DNA of 64,000 bases from Demequina gelatinilytica. GTDB taxonomy: Bacteria; Actinomycetota; Actinomycetes; Actinomycetales; Demequinaceae. The DNA is taken from contig NZ_BBLV01000013.1 of NCBI RefSeq assembly GCF_000971115.1, forward strand, positions 1 to 64,000. The letters are read 5' to 3'. This document shows, in pieces, positions 1-8,652 of the stretch. Position 1 is the first letter of the stretch; the number at the start of each line of letters is the position of its first letter. The position numbers and the translations under genes were made by a program. Below the pieces are notes generated by a model. The model had not been told where the DNA came from. It made no database searches and saw only the letters and a program-made list of their open reading frames with translations.

Positions 1-1
1 C

Positions 2-1978
2 CCCGGCGGCCGTCCGGCTCCCGGTGGCCGTGGCCGTGGCGGCGGCACCGCTGGTGCGTTCGGTCGTGCCGGAGGCAAGCCCGTCCGCGGTCGGAAGTCG
101 AAGCGCGCGAAGCGGGCAGAGTACGAGCAGCAGCAGGCTCCCGCGATCGGCGGCGTGCAGATCCCTCGGGGCGACGGCAACACGCTGATCCGTCTGCGCC
201 GCGGTGCGACGCTCACCGACTTCGCCGAGAAGATCGACGTCAACCCCGCGTCGCTCGTGACCGTCCTCTTCCACCTGGGGGAGATGGCCACCGCGACGCA
301 GTCGCTCGACGAGGACACCTTCGAGGCTCTCGGCAGCGAGCTGGGCTACGTCATCCAGATCGTGTCCCCCGAGGAGGAGGACCGCGAGCTGCTCGAGGAC
401 TTCAACATCGACATCGAGGCCGAGCTGGCCGCCGAGACCGATGAGGAGCTCGAGGCACGTCCGCCGGTCGTCACCGTCATGGGTCACGTCGACCACGGAA
501 AGACGCGCCTTCTCGACGCGATCCGCAACGCGGACGTCATCTCGGGCGAGGCCGGTGGCATCACCCAGCACATCGGTGCCTACCAGGTGCACACCACCCA
601 CGAGGGCAACGACCGCGCCATCACGTTCATCGACACCCCGGGTCACGAGGCGTTCACCGCCATGCGTGCCCGTGGTGCGAAGGTCACGGACATCGCGATC
701 CTCGTGGTCGCGGCGGACGACGGCGTGATGCCGCAGACCATCGAGGCGCTCAACCACGCCCAGGCGGCCGACGTGCCGATCGTGGTCGCGGTCAACAAGG
801 TGGACAAGGAGGGTGCGAACCCGGCCAAGATCCGCCAGCAGCTCACCGAGTACAACCTGGTGGCCGAGGAGTACGGCGGCGACACGATGTTCGTCGACGT
901 CTCCGCGCTCAAGGGCCAGGGCATCGAGGACCTCCTCGAGGCCGTCCTGCTCACCGCCGACGCCGGTCTGGACCTGCGTGCGAACCCGAACAAGGACGCC
1001 CGCGGTGTGGCCGTCGAGGCGCACCTCGACAAGGGCCGCGGCGCCGTGGCGACCGTCCTGGTCAACTCGGGAACGCTGAAGGTCGGCGACGCGATCGTCG
1101 CGGGCACGGCCTACGGCCGCGTCCGTGCGATGTTCGACGAGCACGACAACCAGGTCCAGGAGGCGCTGCCCGCGCGTCCGGTCATGGTCATCGGCCTCAC
1201 GTCGGTGCCCCGCGCCGGCGACACCTTCCTGGTGGCGGACGACGACCGCACGGCCCGTCAGATCGCCGAGAAGCGTGAGGCCGCCGAGCGCGCCGCACAG
1301 CTCGCGAAGCGTCGCAAGCGCATCTCCCTCGAGGACTTCAACAAGGCCCTCGAGGAGGGCAAGGTCGACACCCTCAACCTCATCATCAAGGGTGATGTGT
1401 CCGGTGCCGTCGAGGCCCTCGAGGACGCGCTGCTCCAGATCGACGTGGGCGACGAGGTCGACCTGCGCATCATCCACCGCGGTGTCGGTGCGGTGACGCA
1501 GAACGACGTCAACCTCGCGACGGTCGACAACGCGATCATCATCGGCTTCAACGTGCGCCCGGCCGAGCGCGTCCAGGACCTCGCGGATCGCGAGGGCGTG
1601 GACATGCGCTTCTACTCGGTCATCTACCGTGCGCTCGAGGACGTCGAGGCCTCGCTCAAGGGCATGCTCAAGCCCGAGTTCGAGGAGCGTCAGGTCGGTG
1701 GCGCGGAGATCATGGAGATCTTCCGCTCCTCCAAGTTCGGCAACATCGCCGGTTCGCTGGTGCGCACCGGTGTCATCCGCCGCAACGCGAAGGCCAAGGT
1801 GGTGCGCAACGGCGTCGTCATCGGCGAGCCGACCATCGAGACGCTGCGCCGCTTCAAGGACGACGCCACCGAGGTGCGCGACGGCTACGAGTGCGGTATC
1901 GGCCTCGGCAAGTTCAACGACATCCAGGTCGGCGACATCATCGAGACCTTCGAGATGGTCGAGATCCCGAGGTCCTGA
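2..1978 (+). CDS. infB: Translation initiation factor IF-2 (5' end outside window)
   Basis: IF-2 is the GTPase that places initiator tRNA on the 30S subunit and promotes 70S joining. The reading frame is already open at base 2 and encodes the Gly/Arg-rich linker typical of actinobacterial IF-2, so the true start lies outside the window; the GTG at 155 is an internal Val. About 658 residues are visible. The G domain starts near base 478 with the P loop GHVDHGKT, followed by DTPGHEAF (G3) near 636 and NKVD (G4) near 796. The EF-Tu-like and C-terminal fMet-tRNA-binding domains follow to the stop. The stop overlaps the rbfA start by one base, indicating translational coupling. Confidence 0.97.
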   Translation, partial: PGGRPAPGGRGRGGGTAGAFGRAGGKPVRGRKSKRAKRAEYEQQQAPAIGGVQIPRGDGNTLIRLRRGATLTDFAEKIDVNPASLVTVLFHLGEMATATQSLDEDTFEALGSELGYVIQIVSPEEEDRELLEDFNIDIEAELAAETDEELEARPPVVTVMGHVDHGKTRLLDAIRNADVISGEAGGITQHIGAYQVHTTHEGNDRAITFIDTPGHEAFTAMRARGAKVTDIAILVVAADDGVMPQTIEALNHAQAADVPIVVAVNKVDKEGANPAKIRQQLTEYNLVAEEYGGDTMFVDVSALKGQGIEDLLEAVLLTADAGLDLRANPNKDARGVAVEAHLDKGRGAVATVLVNSGTLKVGDAIVAGTAYGRVRAMFDEHDNQVQEALPARPVMVIGLTSVPRAGDTFLVADDDRTARQIAEKREAAERAAQLAKRRKRISLEDFNKALEEGKVDTLNLIIKGDVSGAVEALEDALLQIDVGDEVDLRIIHRGVGAVTQNDVNLATVDNAIIIGFNVRPAERVQDLADREGVDMRFYSVIYRALEDVEASLKGMLKPEFEERQVGGAEIMEIFRSSKFGNIAGSLVRTGVIRRNAKAKVVRNGVVIGEPTIETLRRFKDDATEVRDGYECGIGLGKFNDIQVGDIIETFEMVEIPRS

Positions 1979-2412
1979 TGGCTGACAAGGCGAGGGCTCT
2001 GAAGCTCGCGGGCACGATCAAGAAGATCGTCGCCCGCGGGCTCCAGACCGAGATCAAGGATCCGCGGCTGGCGTTCGTCACGGTGACCGATGTGCGCGTC
2101 ACCGGCGACCTCCAGCAGGCCTCGGTGTTCTACACCGTCATGGGTGGCGACACCGAGCGGGAGGACGCCGCGAAGGCGCTGCAGAAGGCCAAGGGCCGGC
2201 TGCGGTCCCTCGTGGGCGCGGGCCTCGGCATCCGTCTCACGCCGACGCTCGAGTTCCACCTCGATGCCGTGCCTGAGACGGCGGCGTCGCTCGACCGTGC
2301 CCTCCACGAGGCGCATGTGCGGGACGAGGAGCTCAAGCGGCTGCGTGAGAACGCGGACTACGCCGGCGGCGCGGACCCCTACAAGCGTCCCGCCGACGAG
2401 GACCAGGACTAG
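1978..2412 (+). CDS. rbfA: 30S ribosome-binding factor RbfA
   Basis: A 144-residue KH-fold factor that helps mature the 5' end of 16S rRNA in late 30S assembly. The ATG shares its A with the infB TGA (TGATG), as expected for coupled translation. The protein has the family features: a Lys/Arg-rich N-terminal helix ([19 protein letters not shown]), DPRLAFVTVTDVRVTGDL in the first half, and LRSLVGAGLGIRLTPTLEFH. The acidic C-terminal tail is usual in actinobacteria. The infB-rbfA-truB order is conserved. Confidence 0.95.
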   Translation: MADKARALKLAGTIKKIVARGLQTEIKDPRLAFVTVTDVRVTGDLQQASVFYTVMGGDTEREDAAKALQKAKGRLRSLVGAGLGIRLTPTLEFHLDAVPETAASLDRALHEAHVRDEELKRLRENADYAGGADPYKRPADEDQD

Positions 2413-2415
2413 GAC

Positions 2416-3354
2416 ATGGGCAGGCGAGGCCCGGAGCCCGCTCCGGGCATCGTCGTCGTGGACAAGCCTCAGGGCTGGACGTCCCACGACGTGGTCGGGC
2501 GTGTGCGGCGCTTGGCGCAGACCTCCAAGGTCGGCCACGCCGGCACGCTCGACCCCATGGCCACCGGGGTGCTGGTTCTGGGAATTGGGCGCGCCACGCG
2601 CCTGCTCACGTACATCGTCGGGCACGATAAGGGCTACGAGGCGACGATCCGCCTCGGACAGGCGACTGTCACGGACGATGCGGAAGGAGAGGTCACCGGG
2701 GCCACGGACACGTCCGCGGTCACGGACGAGGCCATCCTTCCCGCCATCGCCCGGCTCACGGGGGAGATCCTCCAGCGACCGAGCGCGGTGAGCGCGATCA
2801 AGGTCGACGGCAAGCGCGCGTATGCGCGTGTGCGCGGGGGCGAGGACGTCGAGCTGCCAGAGCGACCGGTGACGGTCGCGGCGTTCGACGTCCTCGCCAT
2901 CCGGCGCACGGAGGCCGAGGACGGCACCGCCGTGATCGACCTCGACGTCTCGGTCCAGGTGTCCTCGGGCACCTACGTCCGCGCGCTCGCGCGCGACCTG
3001 GGAGCCGCTCTTGGGGTCGGGGGCCATCTCACGGCGCTGCGCCGCACCCGCGTCGGCGGCATCGGGCTCGACCTCGCGCGCACGCTCGAGGATCTCGGAG
3101 CCGTTGTCGAGGCGGGGCAGGAGCTGCCCCGCACGTCGCTCGCGGAGGCGGCCTCGGCCACGCTTCCCGTCCTCGAGGTCTCCGACGCTGACGCGACGGC
3201 GCTCGGCTTCGGGCAGTTCATCGACGCGACGGTCGGCGGCCCCACGGTGGCGATCGCCCCCGGACCTCGCGCGATCGCTGTGCTCGAGCCCAAGGGCGGC
3301 CGCGCCAAGCCGGTCGTGGTCTTCGAGCCCGCCGGCGCATCGTCCGCCTCCTGA
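2416..3354 (+). CDS. truB: tRNA pseudouridine(55) synthase TruB
   Basis: Isomerises U55 of tRNA to pseudouridine in the T loop. At 312 residues it has the normal family length. The motif GHAGTLDPMATGVLVLGIG (near residues 37-55) contains the catalytic Asp of the TruB family, and the N-terminal KPQGWTSHDVVG is also typical. The C-terminal third resembles the actinobacterial TruB C-terminal domain. The ATG lies 3 bases after the rbfA stop with a weak purine-rich stretch upstream, so it is probably cotranscribed and coupled. Confidence 0.95.
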   Translation: MGRRGPEPAPGIVVVDKPQGWTSHDVVGRVRRLAQTSKVGHAGTLDPMATGVLVLGIGRATRLLTYIVGHDKGYEATIRLGQATVTDDAEGEVTGATDTSAVTDEAILPAIARLTGEILQRPSAVSAIKVDGKRAYARVRGGEDVELPERPVTVAAFDVLAIRRTEAEDGTAVIDLDVSVQVSSGTYVRALARDLGAALGVGGHLTALRRTRVGGIGLDLARTLEDLGAVVEAGQELPRTSLAEAASATLPVLEVSDADATALGFGQFIDATVGGPTVAIAPGPRAIAVLEPKGGRAKPVVVFEPAGASSAS

Positions 3355-3377
3355 CCGGCGGTTCCCGCCCGCTCGGG

Positions 3378-3383
3378 CACAAT
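3378..3383 (+). promoter_or_regulatory. Candidate -10 element (CACAAT) for leaderless ribF
   Basis: The hexamer CACAAT ends 7 bases before the ATG at 3391, and there is no Shine-Dalgarno sequence. This is the same spacing seen at other probable leaderless genes in the window. It disfavours the in-frame ATG at 3382, which would lie inside this box. No clear -35 was seen. Confidence 0.35.
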
Positions 3384-3390
3384 GTCCCTC

Positions 3391-4365
3391 ATGCATGTGT
3401 GGCGCTCGCTCGCGGAGATCCCCGACCTCGGCCCGGCCGTGGTGACGCTCGGGAACTTCGACGGCGTCCATCGGGGGCACCAGGCGGTGCTCGAGGCGAT
3501 GGTCGCCGATGCGCGTGCGCGCGGTCACGTCGCGCTCGCGATGACATTCGACCCGCACCCCAAGGCGGTGCATGATCCCGCCCACACGCCCGAGCTCATC
3601 ACGGGCATCGAGGACCGCCTCGAGCGGCTCGCCGCCACGGGGCTCGACGGGGTCCTGGTGGTGCGCTACACGCTCGACTTCGCGCGCCAGACGCCCGAGG
3701 AGTTCGTTCGCGACTACCTGGTGCGGGGCCTGCGGGCCTCGTGCGTGGTGGTCGGACGCGACACCCGCTTCGGGCGCGGGAACGCCGGGGACGTGGCGAC
3801 CATGCGGGAGCTCGGATCCGAGCTCGGCTTCGCGGTGGACATCATCGACGACGCCTGCGCGGTGTCCGAGTCCGGCCGCCGCTGGTCGTCGACCTGGGTG
3901 CGCGAGCTGCTCGAGTCCGGCGACCTGCCGGGCGCCAACGACGTCCTGGGACGTGAGCACCGCATCCGCGGCACGGTGATCCACGGCGACGCGCTCGGAC
4001 GCGAGATCGGCTTCCCGACCGCGAACCTCGACCACTCCGCAGGGATGATCCCGCGCCACGGCGTCTTCGCGGCATGGCTCACGGTGCTCGACGCGCGCGG
4101 CAACGCCCGGGCGGAGGGCCTGGTGGGGCAGCGGATGCCCGCAGCCGTGAGCCTCGGGATGAACTACACGGTGGGTGGCACGGACCTCCGGGTCGAGGCG
4201 TTCGCGATCGACCGGACGGGCATCGACCTGTACGACGCGGAGGTCGCCCTCGACCTGGTCGAGTGGCGCCGGCCGATGCTCGACTTCGGGTCGCTCGACG
4301 CGCTCATCGAGGCGCTCGGCGAGGACGTCGACTGGTGCCGCGAGGTGCTCGCGATTCGCGCGTGA
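3391..4365 (+). CDS. ribF: Bifunctional riboflavin kinase / FAD synthetase RibF
   Basis: Converts riboflavin to FMN and FMN to FAD. The N-terminal FMN adenylyltransferase domain shows TLGNFDGVHRGHQ and the HPKAVHDP region. The C-terminal riboflavin kinase domain shows GREIGFPTANL near residues 205-215. Length is 324 residues, normal for the family. An in-frame ATG at 3382 would add three residues. I prefer 3391 because the protein then begins MHVWRSL, the usual actinobacterial start, and because a -10-like CACAAT overlaps 3382. The gene lies 36 bases after truB, in a conserved neighbourhood. Confidence 0.93.
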   Translation: MHVWRSLAEIPDLGPAVVTLGNFDGVHRGHQAVLEAMVADARARGHVALAMTFDPHPKAVHDPAHTPELITGIEDRLERLAATGLDGVLVVRYTLDFARQTPEEFVRDYLVRGLRASCVVVGRDTRFGRGNAGDVATMRELGSELGFAVDIIDDACAVSESGRRWSSTWVRELLESGDLPGANDVLGREHRIRGTVIHGDALGREIGFPTANLDHSAGMIPRHGVFAAWLTVLDARGNARAEGLVGQRMPAAVSLGMNYTVGGTDLRVEAFAIDRTGIDLYDAEVALDLVEWRRPMLDFGSLDALIEALGEDVDWCREVLAIRA

Positions 4366-4446
4366 TCCCACCGCGGAGGGTGTTACCAGGGGATTAAGTC
4401 TCGGTCACGATCGCGTCGCTATCGCGCTTTGTCCGGTTCGGCGGGC

Positions 4447-4452
4447 TATGGT
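4447..4452 (+). promoter_or_regulatory. Candidate -10 element (TATGGT) for gluA
   Basis: TATGGT fits the TANNNT actinobacterial -10 and ends exactly 6 bases before the gluA ATG, so transcription would start at or next to the start codon. No convincing -35 hexamer is visible at 17-18 bases upstream. Confidence 0.4.
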
Positions 4453-4458
4453 CGAAAG

Positions 4459-5208
4459 ATGCCAGCCTCCAGCGACGCTCTCGTGGTGCTCGACAAGGTC
4501 AACAAGCACTTCGGGGAGCTCCACGTGCTCCAGGACATCGACCTCACCGTCGCGCGCGGCGAGGTGGTCATCGTGATCGGCCCCTCGGGCTCGGGGAAGT
4601 CGACGCTGTGCCGCGCGATCAACCGTCTCGAGACCATCGACTCCGGCACCATCACGGTCGACGGGGAGGTGCAGCCGCAGGAGGGCAAGGCGCTCGCGCA
4701 GATGCGCGCCGAGGTCGGGATGGTGTTCCAGTCCTTCAACCTCTTCGCGCACAAGACCATCCTCGAGAACGTCACGCTCGGGCCCGTCAAGGTGAAGAAG
4801 GAGCCCAAGGCGCAGGCCCGCGAGGAGGCGATGGCGCTTCTCGAGCGCGTGGGCGTCGCGAACCAGGCGCAGAAGTACCCCGCGCAGCTGTCCGGCGGCC
4901 AGCAGCAGCGCGTCGCGATCGCGCGGTCCCTCGCGATGAAGCCCAAGGTGATGCTGTTCGACGAGCCCACCAGCGCGCTCGACCCCGAGATGATCAACGA
5001 GGTGCTCGACGTCATGGTCACGCTCGCGCACGAGGGCATGACCATGATCGTCGTCACCCACGAGATGGGCTTCGCCCGCAAGGCCGCGAACCGCGTGGTG
5101 TTCATGGCGGACGGACGCATCCACGAGCAGGCCACGCCGGAGGAGTTCTTCACGAACCCGCGGTCGGAGCGGGCGAAGGACTTCCTGTCGAAGATCCTCA
5201 CGCACTAG
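4459..5208 (+). CDS. gluA: Glutamate/polar amino acid ABC transporter ATP-binding protein
   Basis: Energises uptake by the importer formed with the next three genes. The 249-residue protein has Walker [10 protein letters not shown] (near residue 41), the Q loop in [13 protein letters not shown], signature [16 protein letters not shown], Walker [15 protein letters not shown] and the switch His in VTHEMGFA. The EVLDVM...[15 protein letters not shown] stretch is characteristic of the polar amino acid (GluA/GlnQ) subfamily. Start: ATG 4459 is chosen over an upstream in-frame TTG because TATGGT sits 6 bases before it. The substrate (glutamate or a similar polar amino acid) is inferred from family. 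Confidence 0.93.
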   Translation: MPASSDALVVLDKVNKHFGELHVLQDIDLTVARGEVVIVIGPSGSGKSTLCRAINRLETIDSGTITVDGEVQPQEGKALAQMRAEVGMVFQSFNLFAHKTILENVTLGPVKVKKEPKAQAREEAMALLERVGVANQAQKYPAQLSGGQQQRVAIARSLAMKPKVMLFDEPTSALDPEMINEVLDVMVTLAHEGMTMIVVTHEMGFARKAANRVVFMADGRIHEQATPEEFFTNPRSERAKDFLSKILTH

Positions 5209-5266
5209 GGGTTCCCCAGGTTCCAACATCAGCGCCCTGGCAGGGGCGAGGGAGAGGAGAAGGACC

Positions 5267-6160
5267 ATGATGATCCGGAGGAAGGCGGCGGTAGCCGCGC
5301 TCGGAGTGGCCGCCGCGGCGATGCTCGCCGCATGCGGGTCCGACGACGGCTCGGAGACCGACGACTCGATGGCAGGCGACGATGCCATGACCGCGGGGGA
5401 CTTCCCCGAGGGGTCGACGATGGCGGCGCTCGCCGAGGCGGGAAGCATCACCATCGGCACCAAGTTCGACCAGCCGCTCTTCGGGCTCAAGCCGCCCTCG
5501 GGCGACCCGGTGGGCTTCGACGTGTCGATCGGCAAGATCATCGCGTCGGAGCTGGGCATCGACGAGGACTCGATCGAGTGGGTCGAGACCGTCTCGGCGA
5601 ACCGCGAGCCGTTCATCCAGGACGGCTCGGTCGACATCGTCGTCGCGACGTACACCATCAACGACGACCGCAAGGAGCTGGTGAGCTTCGCCGGGCCCTA
5701 CTACAACGCGGGCCAGGCGCTCATGGTGATGGTCGACAACGAGGACATCTCCAGCCCCGACGACCTCGCGGGGAAGAAGGTCTGCTCCGTCGAGGGGTCG
5801 ACCCCCGCGGCGAACATCGAGGAGAACTACCCCGACGCCGAGCTGTCGCTCTTCGCGGCGTACGGCGACTGCCTCGACCCGCTGCGCAACGGCCAGGTCG
5901 ACGTGGTCACCACCGACAACGTGATCCTCGCGGGCTACGTCGACCAGTACCCGGACGAGTTCAAGGTGGTAGGCGAGCCCTTCACCGAGGAGCCGTACGG
6001 GATCGGCCTCGCGCACGACGACACCGAGTTCCGCATGTGGATCAACGACGTGCTCGAGGAGATCTTCGAGGACGGCCGCTGGCTCGAGGCGTGGAACGAG
6101 AACGTCGGCGACATCCTGCCGGAGCCCGAGGTCCCGACCGTGGACCGCTACGAGAACTAG
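5267..6160 (+). CDS. gluB: Glutamate-type substrate-binding lipoprotein
   Basis: Extracellular solute receptor of the importer, anchored by lipid. The 297-residue precursor starts MMIRRKAAVAALG, continues with a hydrophobic stretch, and has a lipobox LAAC near residues 21-24 (acylated Cys). An Asp/Ser-rich linker precedes a periplasmic-binding-protein type 2 domain: TIGTKFDQPLFGLKPPSGDPVGFDV, then ASELGID. It resembles Corynebacterium GluB. A strong purine tract (GGAGAGGAGAAGGA) precedes the ATG; an adjacent in-frame ATG at 5270 is an alternative start. A long hairpin follows before gluC. Confidence 0.92.
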   Translation: MMIRRKAAVAALGVAAAAMLAACGSDDGSETDDSMAGDDAMTAGDFPEGSTMAALAEAGSITIGTKFDQPLFGLKPPSGDPVGFDVSIGKIIASELGIDEDSIEWVETVSANREPFIQDGSVDIVVATYTINDDRKELVSFAGPYYNAGQALMVMVDNEDISSPDDLAGKKVCSVEGSTPAANIEENYPDAELSLFAAYGDCLDPLRNGQVDVVTTDNVILAGYVDQYPDEFKVVGEPFTEEPYGIGLAHDDTEFRMWINDVLEEIFEDGRWLEAWNENVGDILPEPEVPTVDRYEN

Positions 6161-6168
6161 CGGCATCG

Positions 6169-6200
6169 CCGTGCGGCCCGTCGCAGGACGGGCCGCACGG
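6169..6200 (+). terminator. Intercistronic hairpin between gluB and gluC
   Basis: A perfect 14-bp inverted repeat (CCGTGCGGCCCGTC at 6169-6182, its complement at 6187-6200) encloses the tetraloop GCAG. There is no T-run. Such hairpins after a binding-protein gene commonly act as partial terminators or mRNA 3'-end stabilisers, giving more binding protein than permease. That role here is inference. Confidence 0.6.
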
Positions 6201-6217
6201 TACGTCCGGAGGAGAGC

Positions 6218-6868
6218 ATGGGCACGTTCATCGACGAGTTCGGCACCATCTGGGGCGCGTTCCTCGCGACGCTGAGCCTCACCGTGGTGTCGGGCGCTCT
6301 CGCGCTCGTGTGGGGCACCCTGCTCGCGGTGATGCGCGTCTCGCCGGTCGGGCCCCTGCGCACCTTCGGGACGGGGTACGTGGAGCTGGTGCGCAACACC
6401 CCGCTCACGGTGATGTTCTTCTTCTGGGTCTTCGTCGCCCCGTCCATCGGCTTCGTGCCGCCGCTGGGGTTCTGGATCGCGGTCATCGCCATGACGCTGT
6501 ACACCTCGTCGTTCGTGTGCGAGGCGCTGCGCTCCGGCGTGAACTCGGTGGGGGTCGGGCAGGCCGAGGCCGCGCGCAGCATCGGCCTGACGTTCGGCCA
6601 GACCCTCTCCCAGGTGGTGCTCCCGCAGGCGTGGCGGACCGCGATCCCGCCGCTCATCTCGGTGCTCATCGCGCACACGAAGAACACCTCGGTCGCGGCC
6701 GGCTTCGCGTACTTCGAGCTGGTCGCGAGCATGCAGCGGCTCACCAACAAGCACCCGGCGGACGGCATCGTCATCTTCTTCGGGATCGGCCTCATGTACC
6801 TGGTCATCACCATCCCGCTGGGCCTCCTGGCGGCCCGGATCGAGCGGAAGGTGGCATTCGCCCGATGA
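6218..6868 (+). CDS. gluC: Glutamate-type ABC transporter permease 1
   Basis: One of two membrane subunits of the importer. The 216-residue protein has about five hydrophobic segments, starting with TIWGAFLATLSLTVVSGALALVWG. It carries the EAA loop that contacts the ATPase (EALRSGVNSVGVGQAEAARSIGLTFGQTLSQVVLPQA), which matches the HisM/GluC permease family. The ribosome site GGAGGAG lies just upstream. Its stop overlaps the gluD start (ATGA). Confidence 0.92.
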   Translation: MGTFIDEFGTIWGAFLATLSLTVVSGALALVWGTLLAVMRVSPVGPLRTFGTGYVELVRNTPLTVMFFFWVFVAPSIGFVPPLGFWIAVIAMTLYTSSFVCEALRSGVNSVGVGQAEAARSIGLTFGQTLSQVVLPQAWRTAIPPLISVLIAHTKNTSVAAGFAYFELVASMQRLTNKHPADGIVIFFGIGLMYLVITIPLGLLAARIERKVAFAR

Positions 6869-7929
6869 GCGGATCGATCCTCTACGACGCCCCCGGCCCG
6901 CGCGCGAAGCGCCTGGACCGGACCCTCAACATCGTCTTCTCGCTCGTCTTCGTGGCCGTCGTCGCGTGGATCGGGTACTCGTTCTGGCAGCGCGACATCT
7001 TCAACGACCGCTGGGCTGTGCTGTGGGAGGGCGCGCGCGGCCAGACCCCGGCGGACGTCTGGGGATCGCTCGCTCGCGGCCTCGGCAGGACGCTGCTCGC
7101 GGCCGGCATCGCGGCGCCCATCGCGATGCTCATCGGCGGCGGGATCGCGATCATCCGCCGCGGGGCCCGCTCGCGCTGGGTGTCGGTGCCGCCCACCGTG
7201 CTCACCGAGCTCGCGCGCGGCCTCCCGGTGCTGCTGCTGATGTTCCTCGCGAAGCTTGTCTTCGGCTGGCCGTTCCTCTGGTCCGTGGTCTTCGGCCTGG
7301 TGGTCTACAACGCGGCCGTGGTCGCGGAGATCCTGCGCGCCGGGCTGGCCGCGCTCCCGAAGGGGCAACGCGAGGCCGGGCTGAGCATCGGCCTGTCCAC
7401 GATGCGCACCACGCTCATCATCGAGCTGCCGCAGGCCGTGCGCATCATGCTCCCGGCTCTGATCTCCCAGCTGGTGGTGCTGCTCAAGGACACGTCGCTC
7501 GGCTTCATCATCGCCTACGAGGAGCTGCTGCGGACCATGAAGCTCAACTCCGAGTTCTTCGGCTCGGAGTCGCGCATCGTGTTCTTCACGGTGGGCGCGG
7601 GGATCTACATCCTCATCAACATGTCCGTCTCGCGGCTGGCCACCTTCGTCGAGCGCCGCCTGCGCGAGGGCGGGGGAGGGAAGGGCATCGAGCCTCCCGA
7701 GATCGGCCCTGCGGGTCCCATCCCGCAGTCCGGCGTCGGTGGACCTGCCCGGGAGGAGGGGGCGCACGCCGGCGACCCGGTGTTCGGCGCGGGGCGGCGT
7801 CCCGAGTCGCGCCCGATCCCGCAGCGGCGCCCCGGCGACGACGAGGGCGAGCGCCGCCGTCAGGCGTATCTTGGTGACCCGACCGCGCAGTCGCTGCGGC
7901 ACAACACGCGCACGGGCGACAGCCGGTAG
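6865..7929 (+). CDS. gluD: Glutamate-type ABC transporter permease 2
   Basis: Second membrane subunit. The 354-residue protein has a first membrane segment at roughly residues 23-43 and an EAA loop EILRAGLAALPKGQREAGLSIGLS. A hydrophilic C-terminal tail of about 85 residues, rich in Gly, Pro and Arg, follows the last membrane segment. Long GluD tails occur in corynebacteria, but the function of this one is unknown. The start ATG overlaps gluC by 4 bases. Confidence 0.92.
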   Translation: MSGSILYDAPGPRAKRLDRTLNIVFSLVFVAVVAWIGYSFWQRDIFNDRWAVLWEGARGQTPADVWGSLARGLGRTLLAAGIAAPIAMLIGGGIAIIRRGARSRWVSVPPTVLTELARGLPVLLLMFLAKLVFGWPFLWSVVFGLVVYNAAVVAEILRAGLAALPKGQREAGLSIGLSTMRTTLIIELPQAVRIMLPALISQLVVLLKDTSLGFIIAYEELLRTMKLNSEFFGSESRIVFFTVGAGIYILINMSVSRLATFVERRLREGGGGKGIEPPEIGPAGPIPQSGVGGPAREEGAHAGDPVFGAGRRPESRPIPQRRPGDDEGERRRQAYLGDPTAQSLRHNTRTGDSR

Positions 7930-7972
7930 CGCGCCCGCCTGGGTGCGGTCGCGGCGGAGCGCCCGCGTCCTG

Positions 7973-7978
7973 TATGCT
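7973..7978 (+). promoter_or_regulatory. Candidate -10 element for rpsO
   Basis: TATGCT lies in the 138-base gap between gluD and rpsO and is preceded directly by TG. If used, it gives a leader of about 85 bases before the rpsO start. No good -35 was found. Confidence 0.3.
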
Positions 7979-8067
7979 TGATCGTCGCCGTAAGAACGGC
8001 CGCGGATCCCAGAGCACCGGAGAACAAGCCCGGTTGCGCCGCGCAGCGAGACGAAAGAGAGATCACA

Positions 8068-8337
8068 GTGGCGCTCGACGCAGCAGTGAAGCAGTCCATC
8101 ATGGCCGAGTACGCGACCCGCGAGGGCGACACCGGCTCTCCCGAGGTCCAGGTCGCCGTCCTGACCCAGCGCATCAAGGACCTGACGGAGCACCTGAAGG
8201 AGCACAAGCACGACCACCACTCGCGTCGTGGCCTGCTCCTCCTGGTCGGCCGTCGCCGCAACCTCCTCAACTACCTCCAGCGTGTCGACGTGGAGCGCTA
8301 CCGCGCCCTCATCGCCCGTCTGGGCCTGCGCCGCTAA
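8068..8337 (+). CDS. rpsO: 30S ribosomal protein S15
   Basis: Primary 16S rRNA-binding protein of the central domain of the 30S subunit. It is 89 residues, the usual length, with family motifs [33 protein letters not shown] and a final [13 protein letters not shown]. The GTG start at 8068 is preceded by a good Shine-Dalgarno (GAAAGAGAG) and gives the conserved N-terminus; an in-frame ATG 90 bases upstream lacks one. A strong hairpin follows, then pnp, the order conserved in most bacteria. Confidence 0.95.
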   Translation: MALDAAVKQSIMAEYATREGDTGSPEVQVAVLTQRIKDLTEHLKEHKHDHHSRRGLLLLVGRRRNLLNYLQRVDVERYRALIARLGLRR

Positions 8338-8360
8338 GCGCGCAGCCCCGCCAGGCGTCT

Positions 8361-8404
8361 GCCCGGCCGCTCCCTCCATTCCGAGGTCGCAGCGGCCGGG
8401 CTTT
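8361..8404 (+). terminator. Rho-independent-like terminator after rpsO
   Basis: An 11-bp perfect stem (GCCCGGCCGCT at 8361-8371, AGCGGCCGGGC at 8391-8401) with a 19-base loop, followed by TTT. It lies 23 bases after the rpsO stop and is a likely terminator separating rpsO from pnp. Confidence 0.7.
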
Positions 8405-8652
8405 CGCGTATCCGGGGACGATGCGGGCCGTCCGTCCGCCGCGCATCGTGCGTCCCCGCTGATAGGATGTTCGCGGTCCGGTTCGCCGGGCCACCCAACT
8501 CAACCTGGCAGGCCAGCCGGATGCTGATCCTCGGTGGTGACGATCAGAACCCCACCTCGATGGGATTCTTCTGCGCGTTTCGACTGACGATCAGTGACGC
8601 GGCGTGAGCCGCATCCGCCTGCCTGCCACGAATAGGCAAGGAGCAGCTCCTG
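8405..8652 (+). promoter_or_regulatory. pnp promoter region and structured 5' leader
   Basis: This gap of about 250 bases precedes pnp. TAGGAT at 8463-8468 is a possible -10. Downstream, the 10-mer TGACGATCAG occurs twice (8538-8547, 8585-8594). The first copy closes a hairpin with CTGATC at 8524-8529. A second small hairpin is GCGGC-GTGA-GCCGC at 8599-8612. The pnp Shine-Dalgarno (AAGGAG) is at 8638-8643. PNPase autoregulates through its structured leader in enterobacteria; a similar role here is inference. Confidence 0.45.
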
